The notes under the pieces are model-generated. The model did no database searches. It was not told where the DNA came from and saw only the letters and a program-made list of their open reading frames with translations. A program made the position numbers and the translations under genes. Positions 52,562-61,083 of a stretch of DNA of 64,000 nucleotides are shown piece by piece; within the stretch, counting starts at the first letter, position 1, and each line of letters begins with the position of its first letter. The stretch covers positions 62,001 through 126,000 of the forward strand of contig NZ_JBIWEX010000011.1 of NCBI RefSeq assembly GCF_044762745.1. The letters run 5' to 3'. Source of the stretch: Psychrobacillus sp044762745 (GTDB taxonomy: Bacteria; Bacillota; Bacilli; Bacillales_A; Planococcaceae).

Positions 52562-53494
52562 TTAAAAATTGTAAACATCATAACTTTTTATTGTAATCTT
52601 CATTAATTCGTTTATAAGTAACTCTATTGCAGGATTTTTATGGTTTTTTTCCCATGAGACTCCAACATCGAAGTTTAATAAATCATTTATTACTGAGTCA
52701 ACTTTAATAGGCAATGTAATAATTTGATTATCATGATTAAAGTAATTAAATAATGAATTGGGCAAGATAGAAATCCCTTTATTCGATTTAACCATCATTA
52801 ATAAATGTTCAAAATTATCCGACTCACTTATTGTAGCAGAATCTATACCGCTTTCATTACATAATTTGATAATGCTGTTATGGGCATATGAAGCACTCTC
52901 CTTAGATAAAATTATAAAACTTTCATTCTTAAGTTCTGATAGATTTACAAAACTATTTGAACTTATTCTATGATTTTTATGGCAATAGATCACAAAAAAA
53001 TCACTGTAAATTTTTTGGAACGCAAGGTTAGGGTATTTTTCAATTACCATAGAAAGCGAAAAGATAACATCTAAATGACCATTAATTAAAGAATTAATTA
53101 ATGGTCCTTGATAATATTGTTTAGAAAACAAATTAATATCTGGGTGTTTTTCATTAAATATTTGTAACAAACTAGGTAAAAATCTATATTCTGCTGGTCC
53201 TAAATAGCCTAGTCTCAAAGTTTTATTATAGCTTGATCTAATGTTTTGAATCTTCTTCGTCATTTCTTCCATTTTATTTATTATTTCTACAGCGTCTTTA
53301 TAAAAGGTTTCACCAACAGATGTTAATTTTACAGTTCTTTTATTCCTTTCTAATAAAACGACACCTAATTCATCTTCTAAAGATGCAATTTTTTTACTCA
53401 CAGCCGCTTGGCTTACAAATAATTTTTTGGAAGCGCTAGTAAAGTTTAATTCATTTGCTACTTCTACGAAATATCTAATTTGTATTATATCCAT
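52562..53494 (-). CDS. LysR-family transcriptional regulator
   Basis: 310 residues from the ATG at 53494 (AAAGGA at 8 nt; the longer frame is less likely). N-terminal helix-turn-helix MDIIQIRYFVEVANELNFT to FVSQAAVSKKIASLEDELG, then a periplasmic-binding-like effector domain. Very AT-rich. Divergent from the flavin monooxygenase gene at 53674, the usual layout for a LysR activator and its target. Confidence 0.92.
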   Translation of the reverse strand: MDIIQIRYFVEVANELNFTSASKKLFVSQAAVSKKIASLEDELGVVLLERNKRTVKLTSVGETFYKDAVEIINKMEEMTKKIQNIRSSYNKTLRLGYLGPAEYRFLPSLLQIFNEKHPDINLFSKQYYQGPLINSLINGHLDVIFSLSMVIEKYPNLAFQKIYSDFFVIYCHKNHRISSNSFVNLSELKNESFIILSKESASYAHNSIIKLCNESGIDSATISESDNFEHLLMMVKSNKGISILPNSLFNYFNHDNQIITLPIKVDSVINDLLNFDVGVSWEKNHKNPAIELLINELMKITIKSYDVYNF

Positions 53495-53673
53495 ATCTAT
53501 CATCCTTTTAAAATTTTTAGTTATTACAGATATAACAAATGTGCATTTCACCAATTGATTGTTTTAATGTAACATCACTAGTAAGCGCTTGCAGTTATCG
53601 GAAATATCAGTAAATTATCGATACTGTAACCTCTTATTAAATGATTATAGCATTTTATTAAAGGAGGATTTTT
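53495..53673. promoter_or_regulatory. Divergent LysR/monooxygenase control region with a cre-like site
   Basis: 180 bp between divergent starts. AGTAAGCGCTTGCA at 53580-53593 matches the CcpA consensus at 13 of 14 positions and is palindromic. LysR binding would also be expected here. No -10/-35 could be called with certainty. Confidence 0.5.
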
Positions 53674-54882
53674 ATGGTAAACAAACAAATGGTAATTGAA
53701 TCCACAACCTTTGAAGATTTATTAGGCAAAGCTGAGGCAATGATACCAAATCTTCGAGAACGAATCAATGAAGTAGAAAGTCTAAGAAGTATTCCTCAGT
53801 CTACTATAACTGAATTAACCGAAGCTGGTCTTTTGAAACTACTTACGCCCGAAAAGTATGGAGGTTATCAACTAAATTTCCGACAATATCTTGATATTGT
53901 TTCACAGATTGGCAAGGGATGTGGTTCAACTGCCTGGGTAGTAGCTTTAATAAACGTTGCAAAATGGGTTGTTTCTGTAAATTTCACAGAAGAAGTTCAT
54001 GATGTAGTTTTTAAAGATGATGCAATTGCCAACGTTTGTGGTGTATTCGAACCAAGAAAATGTGATGTAGAGAAAGTTGAGGGTGGATATCTTATTAAAG
54101 AAGGGATGTGGGGCTTTGCTTCTGGTTCCAATCATTCAGATTACTTCTTTTTAGGTTTCCCGCAGGTCAATGAAAATGGGGAAGTTGAAGGTCTCGGTGC
54201 TGCACTAATTCCTCGTAAGGATGTAAATATCTTAGACGACTGGCATACGATGAGCATGCGAGGGACAGGAAGTAATAGCCTCACAGTAAAAAATTTATTT
54301 GTTCCGGAAAAATGGACAACATCTATATCGAAAGCTGTTGTTGGGGAATACCCATCAGTACATTTACAAGATCAAGCATTGTATAAATCAGCTTTCGTTC
54401 CAGTAGCTGCACTAGTTCTACTAGCTCCGGGAATCGGGTTAAGTGCAGCAGCAAAAGAGATTTTCTTAGAAAAACTACCGAACAGAAGAATTCAATATAC
54501 ATTCCATAACAAGCAGGCAGAAGCAGCAATTACGCATCTACAATTAGCAGAGGCAGTAATGAAAATGGAAACAGCTAGTCTATTAGCATATCGTTGCGCA
54601 GATGAAATTGATAAATGGGCAGCGTCTGGAGAATATATGGACTTTAATGGTCGTGTACAAGCCCGCGTGGACTGTAGTTACGCTAATAGATTGAACTGCG
54701 AAGCAGTAGATCTAATTTTTTCGCTTGCCGGTGGAAGTGCGATTTCAGAGTCAAACCTACTTTCTAAAATTATGAAAGATTCTAAAACGCCTCCACAACA
54801 TGGCTTAATTGTACCAACAACAGGTCTTGAGTTATTTGGAAGAATTTTAACAGAACAAGAACCTAACACACATTTAATTTAA
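53674..54882 (+). CDS. Two-component flavin monooxygenase, oxygenase (HpaB/HsaA class)
   Basis: 402 residues with an acyl-CoA dehydrogenase-like fold: N-terminal helices, beta domain around KEGMWGFASGSNHSDYFF and DDWHTMSMRGTGSNSLTV, and a C-terminal four-helix bundle with SLAGGSAISESN. It lacks the catalytic Glu expected of true dehydrogenases as far as can be judged. It resembles group D phenol hydroxylases (HsaA, C2, IacA, NcnH) that use free reduced FMN or FAD. AAAGGAGG precedes the ATG. A flavin reductase follows. Confidence 0.88.
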   Translation: MVNKQMVIESTTFEDLLGKAEAMIPNLRERINEVESLRSIPQSTITELTEAGLLKLLTPEKYGGYQLNFRQYLDIVSQIGKGCGSTAWVVALINVAKWVVSVNFTEEVHDVVFKDDAIANVCGVFEPRKCDVEKVEGGYLIKEGMWGFASGSNHSDYFFLGFPQVNENGEVEGLGAALIPRKDVNILDDWHTMSMRGTGSNSLTVKNLFVPEKWTTSISKAVVGEYPSVHLQDQALYKSAFVPVAALVLLAPGIGLSAAAKEIFLEKLPNRRIQYTFHNKQAEAAITHLQLAEAVMKMETASLLAYRCADEIDKWAASGEYMDFNGRVQARVDCSYANRLNCEAVDLIFSLAGGSAISESNLLSKIMKDSKTPPQHGLIVPTTGLELFGRILTEQEPNTHLI

Positions 54883-54957
54883 AATTTTGTTTAGTTCAAA
54901 AGCGTTTAATCTGTATAACTATATTTAAATTAGTAATAATTAAAGGAGGAGAACCTC

Positions 54958-55470
54958 ATGAATGGAATTTTAGATAAACAAGAATTATTCAAAGAAGCAC
55001 TTGGAAATTATCCCACTGGAGTAACAATTGTCACAACAACTGATGAAAATAATAACCCCCTGGGTTTGACAGTTAATTCATTTGCTTCCGTTTCCTTAGA
55101 CCCATTGCTCGTCCTATGGTCAATTGATCATAGAGTATCTAGTATTGAGGCATTTAAAAATAGTCGTAAATTTGCAATTCATATTTTGAGCGGGATCCAA
55201 TCAGAATTATGTAAAACCTTTGCTAGTAAAAATGTTGATCGGTTTGCTAGCTGTAATTGGTCATATTCATCATTAGAACTACCCTTAATAGAAGGAGCTT
55301 TTGCAGTATTAGAATGTGAAACATTTGAAGAAATTGAAGCTGGGGATCATACAATTTTAATTGGTAAAGTTCAAAATATTCAAGTGAATAAAGAACTTAA
55401 TCCTATGTTATATCATCGAAGACATTTTGGAGAAATTCCAGCGGAGTTCTATCCTAGAATAAAGAGTTAA
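54958..55470 (+). CDS. Flavin reductase (HpaC/HsaB-like)
   Basis: 170 residues of the flavin reductase-like FMN-binding family: NYPTGVTIVTTTDENNNPLGLTVNSFASVSL and SIEAFKNSRKFAIHIL. It supplies reduced flavin to the oxygenase 75 nt upstream. AAAGGAGGAG precedes the ATG. Together they form one two-component monooxygenase. Confidence 0.9.
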   Translation: MNGILDKQELFKEALGNYPTGVTIVTTTDENNNPLGLTVNSFASVSLDPLLVLWSIDHRVSSIEAFKNSRKFAIHILSGIQSELCKTFASKNVDRFASCNWSYSSLELPLIEGAFAVLECETFEEIEAGDHTILIGKVQNIQVNKELNPMLYHRRHFGEIPAEFYPRIKS

Positions 55471-55519
55471 AAAAGGGAATGGAAGTTATCTAACCAATTA
55501 AACACTTTATATAGTTACG

Positions 55520-55558
55520 AAGGATTGAGTTTAGTATTTTACCCAACTCAATCCTTTT
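55520..55558 (+). terminator. Terminator of the flavin reductase gene
   Basis: Stem AAGGATTGAGTT / AACTCAATCCTT with a T-run. Confidence 0.9.
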
Positions 55559-56036
55559 GTAAATCTACCTTAAGAATTCTATAGGGTTCTATTATACTTC
55601 TAATCACTAGATGTTCTTCTAGTGCTAACAATGGAACCATCAGAGAAGCACACTTTTAACAAACGCTGGTACATAAGGACTTCAAGATACTTTTATTACT
55701 AAAACGTCTCTCCATATTCCTACTTAATGTTACTTGTGGCTTGCTCGTTACATCGAAAAGGACACACACCAACCATAGATAAACAAGTGTTTATTGTCCG
55801 TTCAAATATCCGTGCAACTCTAAAATCCACACTGTTCCTAAGGGTAGTTGTAGCCGGTTAAGAGGTGTTTTACAACATTATTATCCTTGATAATTTATAA
55901 GTCTTCTAAAGCCTTAATCAATATCTAGAAGTAAATTAAATACAAAAAAAGTGCCCACAAGTCACTCTCGACTGAACGATGTTTTCTAAAGGGATTCCTA
56001 AGATAAATTTCTTGAAAGGAATTTTTTGGGGTGCAA

Positions 56037-56076
56037 ATGGGGTGTGAATGATTTTGAAGAATCACTCGCACCCCAT
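56037..56076 (-). terminator. Terminator of glnA
   Basis: Stem ATGGGGTG / CACCCCAT with TGATT/AATCA within it, 33 nt past the glnA stop; pyrimidine-poor tail, so strength is uncertain. Confidence 0.7.
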
Positions 56077-56108
56077 CAATAAATCTAATAATCAGTGTTG
56101 CTACAACA

Positions 56109-57443
56109 TTAATACATCTTCAAATATTGTTCTCTCTCCCACGGATGTACAGTCGTACGGAACATATCCCATTCAATCTCTTTCGCTTCGACGAAGTTTG
56201 CATAAATATGCTCACCAAGTGCTCCGCGGATTACTTCACTCTTTCCAAGCTCTTGTAATGCTGAATGAAGTGATGATGGCAAGTTGTAGATACCATTTTC
56301 ATTTCTTTCTTCTTCTGTCATTACATAGATGTTGCGATCAACTGCTGGTGGTGGTGTTAGTTTGTTTTTTATACCATCGAGTCCTGCTTGAAGAATTACA
56401 GCCATTGCAAGATATGGGTTGGCTGCTGGATCTACAGAACGAACTTCAATTCGCGTACTTAACCCTCTTGAAGAAGGAATACGAATTAGCGGACTTCTGT
56501 TTTGACCTGACCAAGCAACGTAACAAGGAGCCTCATAACCAGGCACTAATCGTTTATATGAGTTTACTGTAGGATTTGTAATTGCTGTGAAACTTTGAAC
56601 ATGCTTTAACACACCAGCCATAAACTGCATAGACGTTTCACTCATTTTATTTTCAGCAGATTCATCAAAAAATGCATTTTCATCACCGTTAAATAAAGAA
56701 ACGTTAAAGTGCATTCCAGATCCAGCTACCCCAAAAAGTGGTTTTGGCATAAACGTTGCATGCAAACCATGTTTACGAGCAATTGTTTTAACTACTAGCT
56801 TGAATGTTTGGATGTTATCACACGCAGTTAATGCATCCGCATATTTAAAGTCGATTTCGTGTTGTCCAGGAGCTTCTTCATGGTGAGATGCTTCTACTTC
56901 AAAACCCATTTCCTCTAACTCAAGTACGATATCACGACGGCAGTTTTCTCCTAAATCTACTGGTGCTAAGTCAAAATAACCTCCATGGTCATTTAGTTCA
57001 AGTGTTGGTTCACCTTGTGCATCTAGTTTAAATAAGAAAAATTCAGGTTCAGGTCCTAAGTTAAAACTTGTAAATCCTAGTTCTTCCATCTCTTTAAGAA
57101 CTCGTTTTAAGTTACTGCGCGGATCACCTGCAAAAGGTGTTCCATCTGCTTTATTCACGTCACAGATTAATCTAGCTACTTTGCCTTTACCTGTAATCCA
57201 AGGAAACACTACCCATGAATTTAAATCTGGTACTAAGTACATATCCGATTCTTCAATGCGAACGAATCCTTCAATAGAAGATCCATCAAACATCATTTTA
57301 TTGTCGAGAGCTTTATCGAGCTGACTTACAGGAATTTCAACGTTTTTAATCGTACCAAGAATGTCAGTAAACTGAAGACGAATAAAATTCACCTCATTTT
57401 CTTGTACGAATTTTTTTATGTCTTCTTTTGTATACTTGCTCAT
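56109..57443 (-). CDS. glnA: Glutamine synthetase, type I
   Basis: Makes glutamine from glutamate and ammonia. 444 residues, GSI-alpha type as in Bacillus, which lacks the adenylylation site. Metal-site and ATP segments are present: MMFDGSSIEGF, HHEEAPGQHEID, GSGMHFNVSL, and the C-terminal PWEREQYLKMY. It is 12 nt after glnR. In Bacillus the feedback-inhibited enzyme also controls GlnR and TnrA. Confidence 0.97.
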   Translation of the reverse strand: MSKYTKEDIKKFVQENEVNFIRLQFTDILGTIKNVEIPVSQLDKALDNKMMFDGSSIEGFVRIEESDMYLVPDLNSWVVFPWITGKGKVARLICDVNKADGTPFAGDPRSNLKRVLKEMEELGFTSFNLGPEPEFFLFKLDAQGEPTLELNDHGGYFDLAPVDLGENCRRDIVLELEEMGFEVEASHHEEAPGQHEIDFKYADALTACDNIQTFKLVVKTIARKHGLHATFMPKPLFGVAGSGMHFNVSLFNGDENAFFDESAENKMSETSMQFMAGVLKHVQSFTAITNPTVNSYKRLVPGYEAPCYVAWSGQNRSPLIRIPSSRGLSTRIEVRSVDPAANPYLAMAVILQAGLDGIKNKLTPPPAVDRNIYVMTEEERNENGIYNLPSSLHSALQELGKSEVIRGALGEHIYANFVEAKEIEWDMFRTTVHPWEREQYLKMY

Positions 57444-57455
57444 TATTTCACTCTC

Positions 57456-57866
57456 CTATTGATTTTTATATTTGAACCTCGCTTTATCGTTAAAAGCGAG
57501 AGCAATCCCTTGCCCTAATGGCGCGCGTTGGTGTCTTTGCGCAATTTCCATTTCTTCTCTGAAGATTGCACGTAATTGTGCATCCGTTATAACTTGTTGA
57601 ACTTCGTTTTGTATTGTTGAATTGTTTTTCATTTCGAAAACTTGTTTAATACCTGCAATATTCACGCCAGTTGCGAGCATATCTTTGATTTCCAATAAAA
57701 CATCGATATCATCAAGTGAGAACATGCGTTGTTTTCCTTCCGTTCGTGCAGGCTGAATAAGTTCATGCTCTTCATAATATCGAATTTGTCTCGCCGTTAA
57801 GCCGGTTAATTGCATAACGATATTCATGGATAACAGTGGCATAGAGCGTCTCCACTCCTTTTCCAT
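57456..57866 (-). CDS. glnR: Nitrogen regulator GlnR (MerR family)
   Basis: 136 residues. MerR-type helix-turn-helix (GLTARQIRYYEEHELIQPARTEGKQR) and a short C-terminal tail that senses feedback-inhibited GlnA. Represses glnRA when nitrogen is abundant. GAGGAGG precedes the ATG. Two perfect operators lie upstream. Confidence 0.96.
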   Translation of the reverse strand: MEKEWRRSMPLLSMNIVMQLTGLTARQIRYYEEHELIQPARTEGKQRMFSLDDIDVLLEIKDMLATGVNIAGIKQVFEMKNNSTIQNEVQQVITDAQLRAIFREEMEIAQRHQRAPLGQGIALAFNDKARFKYKNQ

Positions 57867-57894
57867 CGCTGCACCTCCTCGTATGATATAAAAT

Positions 57895-57945
57895 AGTATA
57901 TGTCATGTTAGCTAACATGTCAATTCGATGTCAGAAAAACTTACA
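57895..57945 (-). promoter_or_regulatory. glnRA promoter with two GlnR/TnrA boxes
   Basis: TTGACA (57918-57923), 17 nt, TATACT (57895-57900). The spacer is itself TGTTAGCTAACATGACA, a full match to TGTNAN7TNACA. A second full match, TGTAAGTTTTTCTGACA, is at 57929-57945. The arrangement parallels glnRAo1 and o2 of B. subtilis. Confidence 0.92.
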
Positions 57946-57965
57946 TGATATTTTAAATAAAATAA

Positions 57966-57994
57966 AAAGCCACTTTCTTTACGAAAAGTGGCTT
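57966..57994 (-). terminator. Terminator of the YnbB-like gene
   Basis: Stem AAGCCACTTT / AAAGTGGCTT with T-rich sequence on the minus side, 10 nt past the stop. Confidence 0.85.
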
Positions 57995-58003
57995 GAAATT
58001 TGA

Positions 58004-59251
58004 TTATTTTAAAGACTGCACCGCTCCTAAAATGGCATATTTTACATGCTCATACGTCAACCCACCTTGGATAAAGGCCGTGTAAGGAGGTCGAATTGGT
58101 CCATCTGCCGTTAACTCCATACTAGAACCTTGGATAAACGTCCCCGCCGCCATAATGACATCATCTTCATAACCTGGCATATAAGCAGGTTCGGGAGCAA
58201 ATTGTGCGTTTACTGGCGAATGCATTTGAATTGCTTTGCAAAACTGAATCATTTGTTCAGCCGTTTGAAACGATACCGATTGAATAAGATCCGTTCTCTT
58301 TTGTGTATAATGTGGTTCCGTCGTCATTCCCACTTCTTCTAAAACCGCAGAAGTAAAAATCGCTCCTTTTACCGCTTGTGAAACAATATGAGGTGCCAAG
58401 AAAAATCCTTGGTACATGTCCATTAACGTATTTAAAGAAGCACCGGCTTCTGCTCCAATACCCGGGGAAGTCATTCGGTACGCGCACTTAGTTACAAGAG
58501 CGCTTTTTCCCGCAATATATCCACCTGTTTTCGCTATACCGCCCCCAGGGTTTTTGATCAGCGAGCCCGCCATTAAATCTACCCCGACATTGGTTGGTTC
58601 TAACTCTTCCACAAACTCACCGTAACAATTATCCACGAAAATAATAGCATCTTCCTTGATCGCTCTTATCTTATCGACCATTTCCTTTATTTGTTCCACA
58701 GTAAAAGAGGGGCGCACCGCATACCCTTTAGAACGTTGAATTGCAATTACTTTTGTATTTGCTTTGACCGTTTTTTCTACCGTTTTCCAATCTATCGCAC
58801 CAGACTCAAGAAGGTCAACATGCTGATACGAAATGCCAAAGTCGACAAGTGAGCCTGTATCTTCTTCTCCACCACTTACGATCGATTGGAGTGTATCGTA
58901 CGGCTTTCCAGTTATGTATAAAAGCTCATCATTTGGTCTAAGAACGCCGAATAAACTAATCGAAATCGCATGCGTCCCGGAAATAATTTGCGGACGAACG
59001 AGTGAAGCTTCTGCTCCAAATGTTGTGGCATACACTTTTTCTAACGTATCACGTCCCTCATCGTCATAGCCATAACCAGTGGATGGGTTAAAGTGATGAT
59101 CACTTACATGATGCGTTTTAAATGCGTGGATTACTTTTTGTTGATTGAAGAATGCTATTTTTTCTACTTCTTGATGATAACTAGCTATTTTCGCTTCCGC
59201 TCTATTTGCTAAGTCTAAAACTTCTTCTGATAATGTTGTAGTAAAATTCAT
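58004..59251 (-). CDS. ynbB: Methionine gamma-lyase-like PLP enzyme (YnbB family)
   Basis: 415 residues. Aspartate-aminotransferase fold (type I PLP) of the YnbB or aluminium-resistance family. The PLP Lys is in GSLIKNPGGGIAKTGGY; the Asp that binds the pyridine ring is in FVDNCYGEFVEE. The true substrate is unknown; the methionine gamma-lyase name comes from fold similarity. Start at ATG 59251 with GGAG at 8 nt. It neighbours glnR as in B. subtilis. Confidence 0.9.
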   Translation of the reverse strand: MNFTTTLSEEVLDLANRAEAKIASYHQEVEKIAFFNQQKVIHAFKTHHVSDHHFNPSTGYGYDDEGRDTLEKVYATTFGAEASLVRPQIISGTHAISISLFGVLRPNDELLYITGKPYDTLQSIVSGGEEDTGSLVDFGISYQHVDLLESGAIDWKTVEKTVKANTKVIAIQRSKGYAVRPSFTVEQIKEMVDKIRAIKEDAIIFVDNCYGEFVEELEPTNVGVDLMAGSLIKNPGGGIAKTGGYIAGKSALVTKCAYRMTSPGIGAEAGASLNTLMDMYQGFFLAPHIVSQAVKGAIFTSAVLEEVGMTTEPHYTQKRTDLIQSVSFQTAEQMIQFCKAIQMHSPVNAQFAPEPAYMPGYEDDVIMAAGTFIQGSSMELTADGPIRPPYTAFIQGGLTYEHVKYAILGAVQSLK

Positions 59252-59281
59252 CTGTTTCGCTCCTTTTAATGACAAATAGAA

Positions 59282-59312
59282 AAGACTAATCTCAACGAAT
59301 GAAATTAGTCTT
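59282..59312 (-). terminator. Terminator of the rhodanese gene
   Basis: Stem AAGACTAAT / ATTAGTCTT with TTTTC on the minus side, lying beyond the repeat element. Confidence 0.7.
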
Positions 59313-59325
59313 ATAACATCAATTC

Positions 59326-59467
59326 CGCCTTGGCGTAATTGCGTCCAGATTTTGAACCCGGTCTGCCGGGTTCAAAATCTGTGACATCCACCGAAGGCTT
59401 TGGGCCAACAGGATGTTGGTCACTCAGGCGTTGCCGCAGGACGCGGCGATCTTAGCCAGAGTTCCTT
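59326..59467. repeat. GC-rich dispersed repeat (Planococcaceae/Bacillaceae-type)
   Basis: About 140 bp, strongly GC-rich. Contains hairpins GAACCCGG ... CCGGGTTC and CGCCTT ... AGGCG, and the blocks GGATGTTGGTCACTCAGGCG and GCAGGACGCGGCGATCTTAG. From memory this is a repeat found many times in Lysinibacillus and relatives. It is located between two genes on the minus strand. Different from the repeats near 2.3 kb and 7 kb. Confidence 0.7.
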
Positions 59468-59504
59468 GTTATTCAGCAGGGGTTTGAACTTCTGCTGAAT
59501 AAAG

Positions 59505-59804
59505 TTAAAATTGTAGCTCGCCTTCCCAATCTAGCATGCCTCCTGCAACGTTCGTTACAGTAAAGCCATTTTCCTCTAGAATTTCGCAAGCCATTGCACT
59601 GCGAGCGCCAGCTTTACAAACGATATAATGTGGAACTGACTTGTCGATTTGATCCATGCTTGTTTCTATTTGACCTAGTGCGATATGTTTTGCACCTGGA
59701 ATAATACCAGTTGCTACTTCTTCGCTTTCACGTACGTCAATGACGCTAACTGTTTCTCCAGCATCTATTTTTTGTAAAAGTTCTTCTGTTGAAATTACAT
59801 TCAT
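59505..59804 (-). CDS. Rhodanese-like sulfurtransferase
   Basis: 99 residues, single rhodanese domain: VIDVRESEEVATGIIPGAKH with the catalytic Cys in VCKAGARS. Handles sulfane sulfur; partner unknown. ATG start. It is preceded by hfq. Confidence 0.9.
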   Translation of the reverse strand: MNVISTEELLQKIDAGETVSVIDVRESEEVATGIIPGAKHIALGQIETSMDQIDKSVPHYIVCKAGARSAMACEILEENGFTVTNVAGGMLDWEGELQF

Positions 59805-59878
59805 ATTTTACTCTGTCCTTCCATATCTATTCCTATAAAATCATAATAGGAACCTGCTAGTCTGTCAATTTCCCCGAC

Positions 59879-60100
59879 TTATTCTTCATTAAGTGTTATA
59901 GGCTTAGAAGGAGCAAATGTTGAAATAGCATGTTTGTATATTAACTGTTGTTTTCCATCTGACTCAAAAAGAACGGTAAAATTATCATAAGACTTCACTA
60001 ACCCTTTTAGTTGGAAGCCATTTAATAAAAATACTGTAACAAAAATATTGTTTTTTCTTAATTGATTCAAATAATTGTCTTGAATATTCATAGGTTTCAT
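59879..60100 (-). CDS. hfq: RNA chaperone Hfq
   Basis: 73 residues: Sm1 motif FLLNGFQLKGLVKSYDNFTVLF and Sm2 IYKHAIST. Start at the ATG at 60100 with GGGGGA at 8 nt, giving the MKPMNIQDN N-terminus of the family. Lies after miaA as in B. subtilis. Confidence 0.96.
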   Translation of the reverse strand: MKPMNIQDNYLNQLRKNNIFVTVFLLNGFQLKGLVKSYDNFTVLFESDGKQQLIYKHAISTFAPSKPITLNEE

Positions 60101-60165
60101 TTCAATTCCCCCATTGTACATTTTACATATTTAGAACTCTCCATATCTACTATTCGCGTTAATTC

Positions 60166-61083
60166 CTAATTATCCTGCAAGAAATCAGTAATTTCTTTTA
60201 TGATTTTTTCACTATCTACAAAAGGATCATACCAATGGATGTCCATTTTGTTACGGAAGTATGTTAACTGGCGTTTAGCATACCTTCTAGAATTTTGCTT
60301 TAAATTATCCAGTGCCTCTTCCAGTGTGAGGATTCCATCCAAGTAAGCATAAATTTCTTTATAGCCGATTGCTTGTATCGATTGAACTCCACGAATCCCA
60401 CGTTCATGGAGTTTTTCCACTTCGTCTAATAAGCCTTTTTCTACCATCAATTCTACCCGTTTATTTATTCGGTCATACAGAATTTCGCGATTGGTAGTTA
60501 GCCCGATAATATAATGGGGATATACTTTTTCGTGTCCTTGGTTTTGTTCAATTTCTTTTTTCTGCTTGCCGCTAAACTCTACTCGTTCGATCGCGCGAAT
60601 AATTCGTTGAACATTATTAGGATGAATTTCGGTAGCCGTTTCCGGATCTAGCTTTTGTAATCGATTAAATAATTCATCTGGTGATAGCTTTTCCAATTCT
60701 CTTTGTAAATCTACATCTATTTTAGGCTGCTCTGTAAAGCGAAAATCATATAAAACGGATTGGATATAGAGCCCCGTTCCCCCAACGATTATCGGTAGTT
60801 TCCCTCTCGATGCGATTTCTTCTATTTTCTCTCGCACGATTTTTTGATATTCTGCCACCGAAAAACTATCTGTCGGATCCTTTATATCTAATAAATGATG
60901 GGGAACTCCTTCCATTTCCTCTTCTGTAATTTTAGCCGTTCCAATGGAAAGTTCTCGGTAGATTTGCATGGAATCTCCGTTAATAATTTCTCCCTTAAAT
61001 GATTTTGCAAGCTCAATACTCAAAGCAGTTTTTCCCACTGCTGTCGGTCCTACGATTGCTAGTACTATTGGTTTCTCAGTCAT
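60166..61083 (-). CDS. miaA: tRNA dimethylallyltransferase MiaA
   Basis: Adds a dimethylallyl group to A37 of tRNAs reading UNN codons. 305 residues. P-loop GPTAVGKT, then GDSMQIYRELSIGTAK and the family core GLTTNREILYDRINKRV. Its ATG overlaps the end of the hydrolase gene by 8 nt. Confidence 0.96.
   Translation of the reverse strand: MTEKPIVLAIVGPTAVGKTALSIELAKSFKGEIINGDSMQIYRELSIGTAKITEEEMEGVPHHLLDIKDPTDSFSVAEYQKIVREKIEEIASRGKLPIIVGGTGLYIQSVLYDFRFTEQPKIDVDLQRELEKLSPDELFNRLQKLDPETATEIHPNNVQRIIRAIERVEFSGKQKKEIEQNQGHEKVYPHYIIGLTTNREILYDRINKRVELMVEKGLLDEVEKLHERGIRGVQSIQAIGYKEIYAYLDGILTLEEALDNLKQNSRRYAKRQLTYFRNKMDIHWYDPFVDSEKIIKEITDFLQDN

Larger units (their letters stand above)
55471..56108. 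other. Gap between the flavin reductase and glnA
   Basis: 638 bp, no gene. Contains the flavin reductase terminator, the glnA terminator, a small palindrome CACTAG/CTAGTG near 55607, and the second copy of the block shared with 43457. The middle part (55580-55930) shows no structure I can support. Confidence 0.5.

Noticed and set aside
56048..56572. 174-codon frame antisense to glnA
   Set aside because: Shadow of the glnA coding strand with no domain and no RBS.
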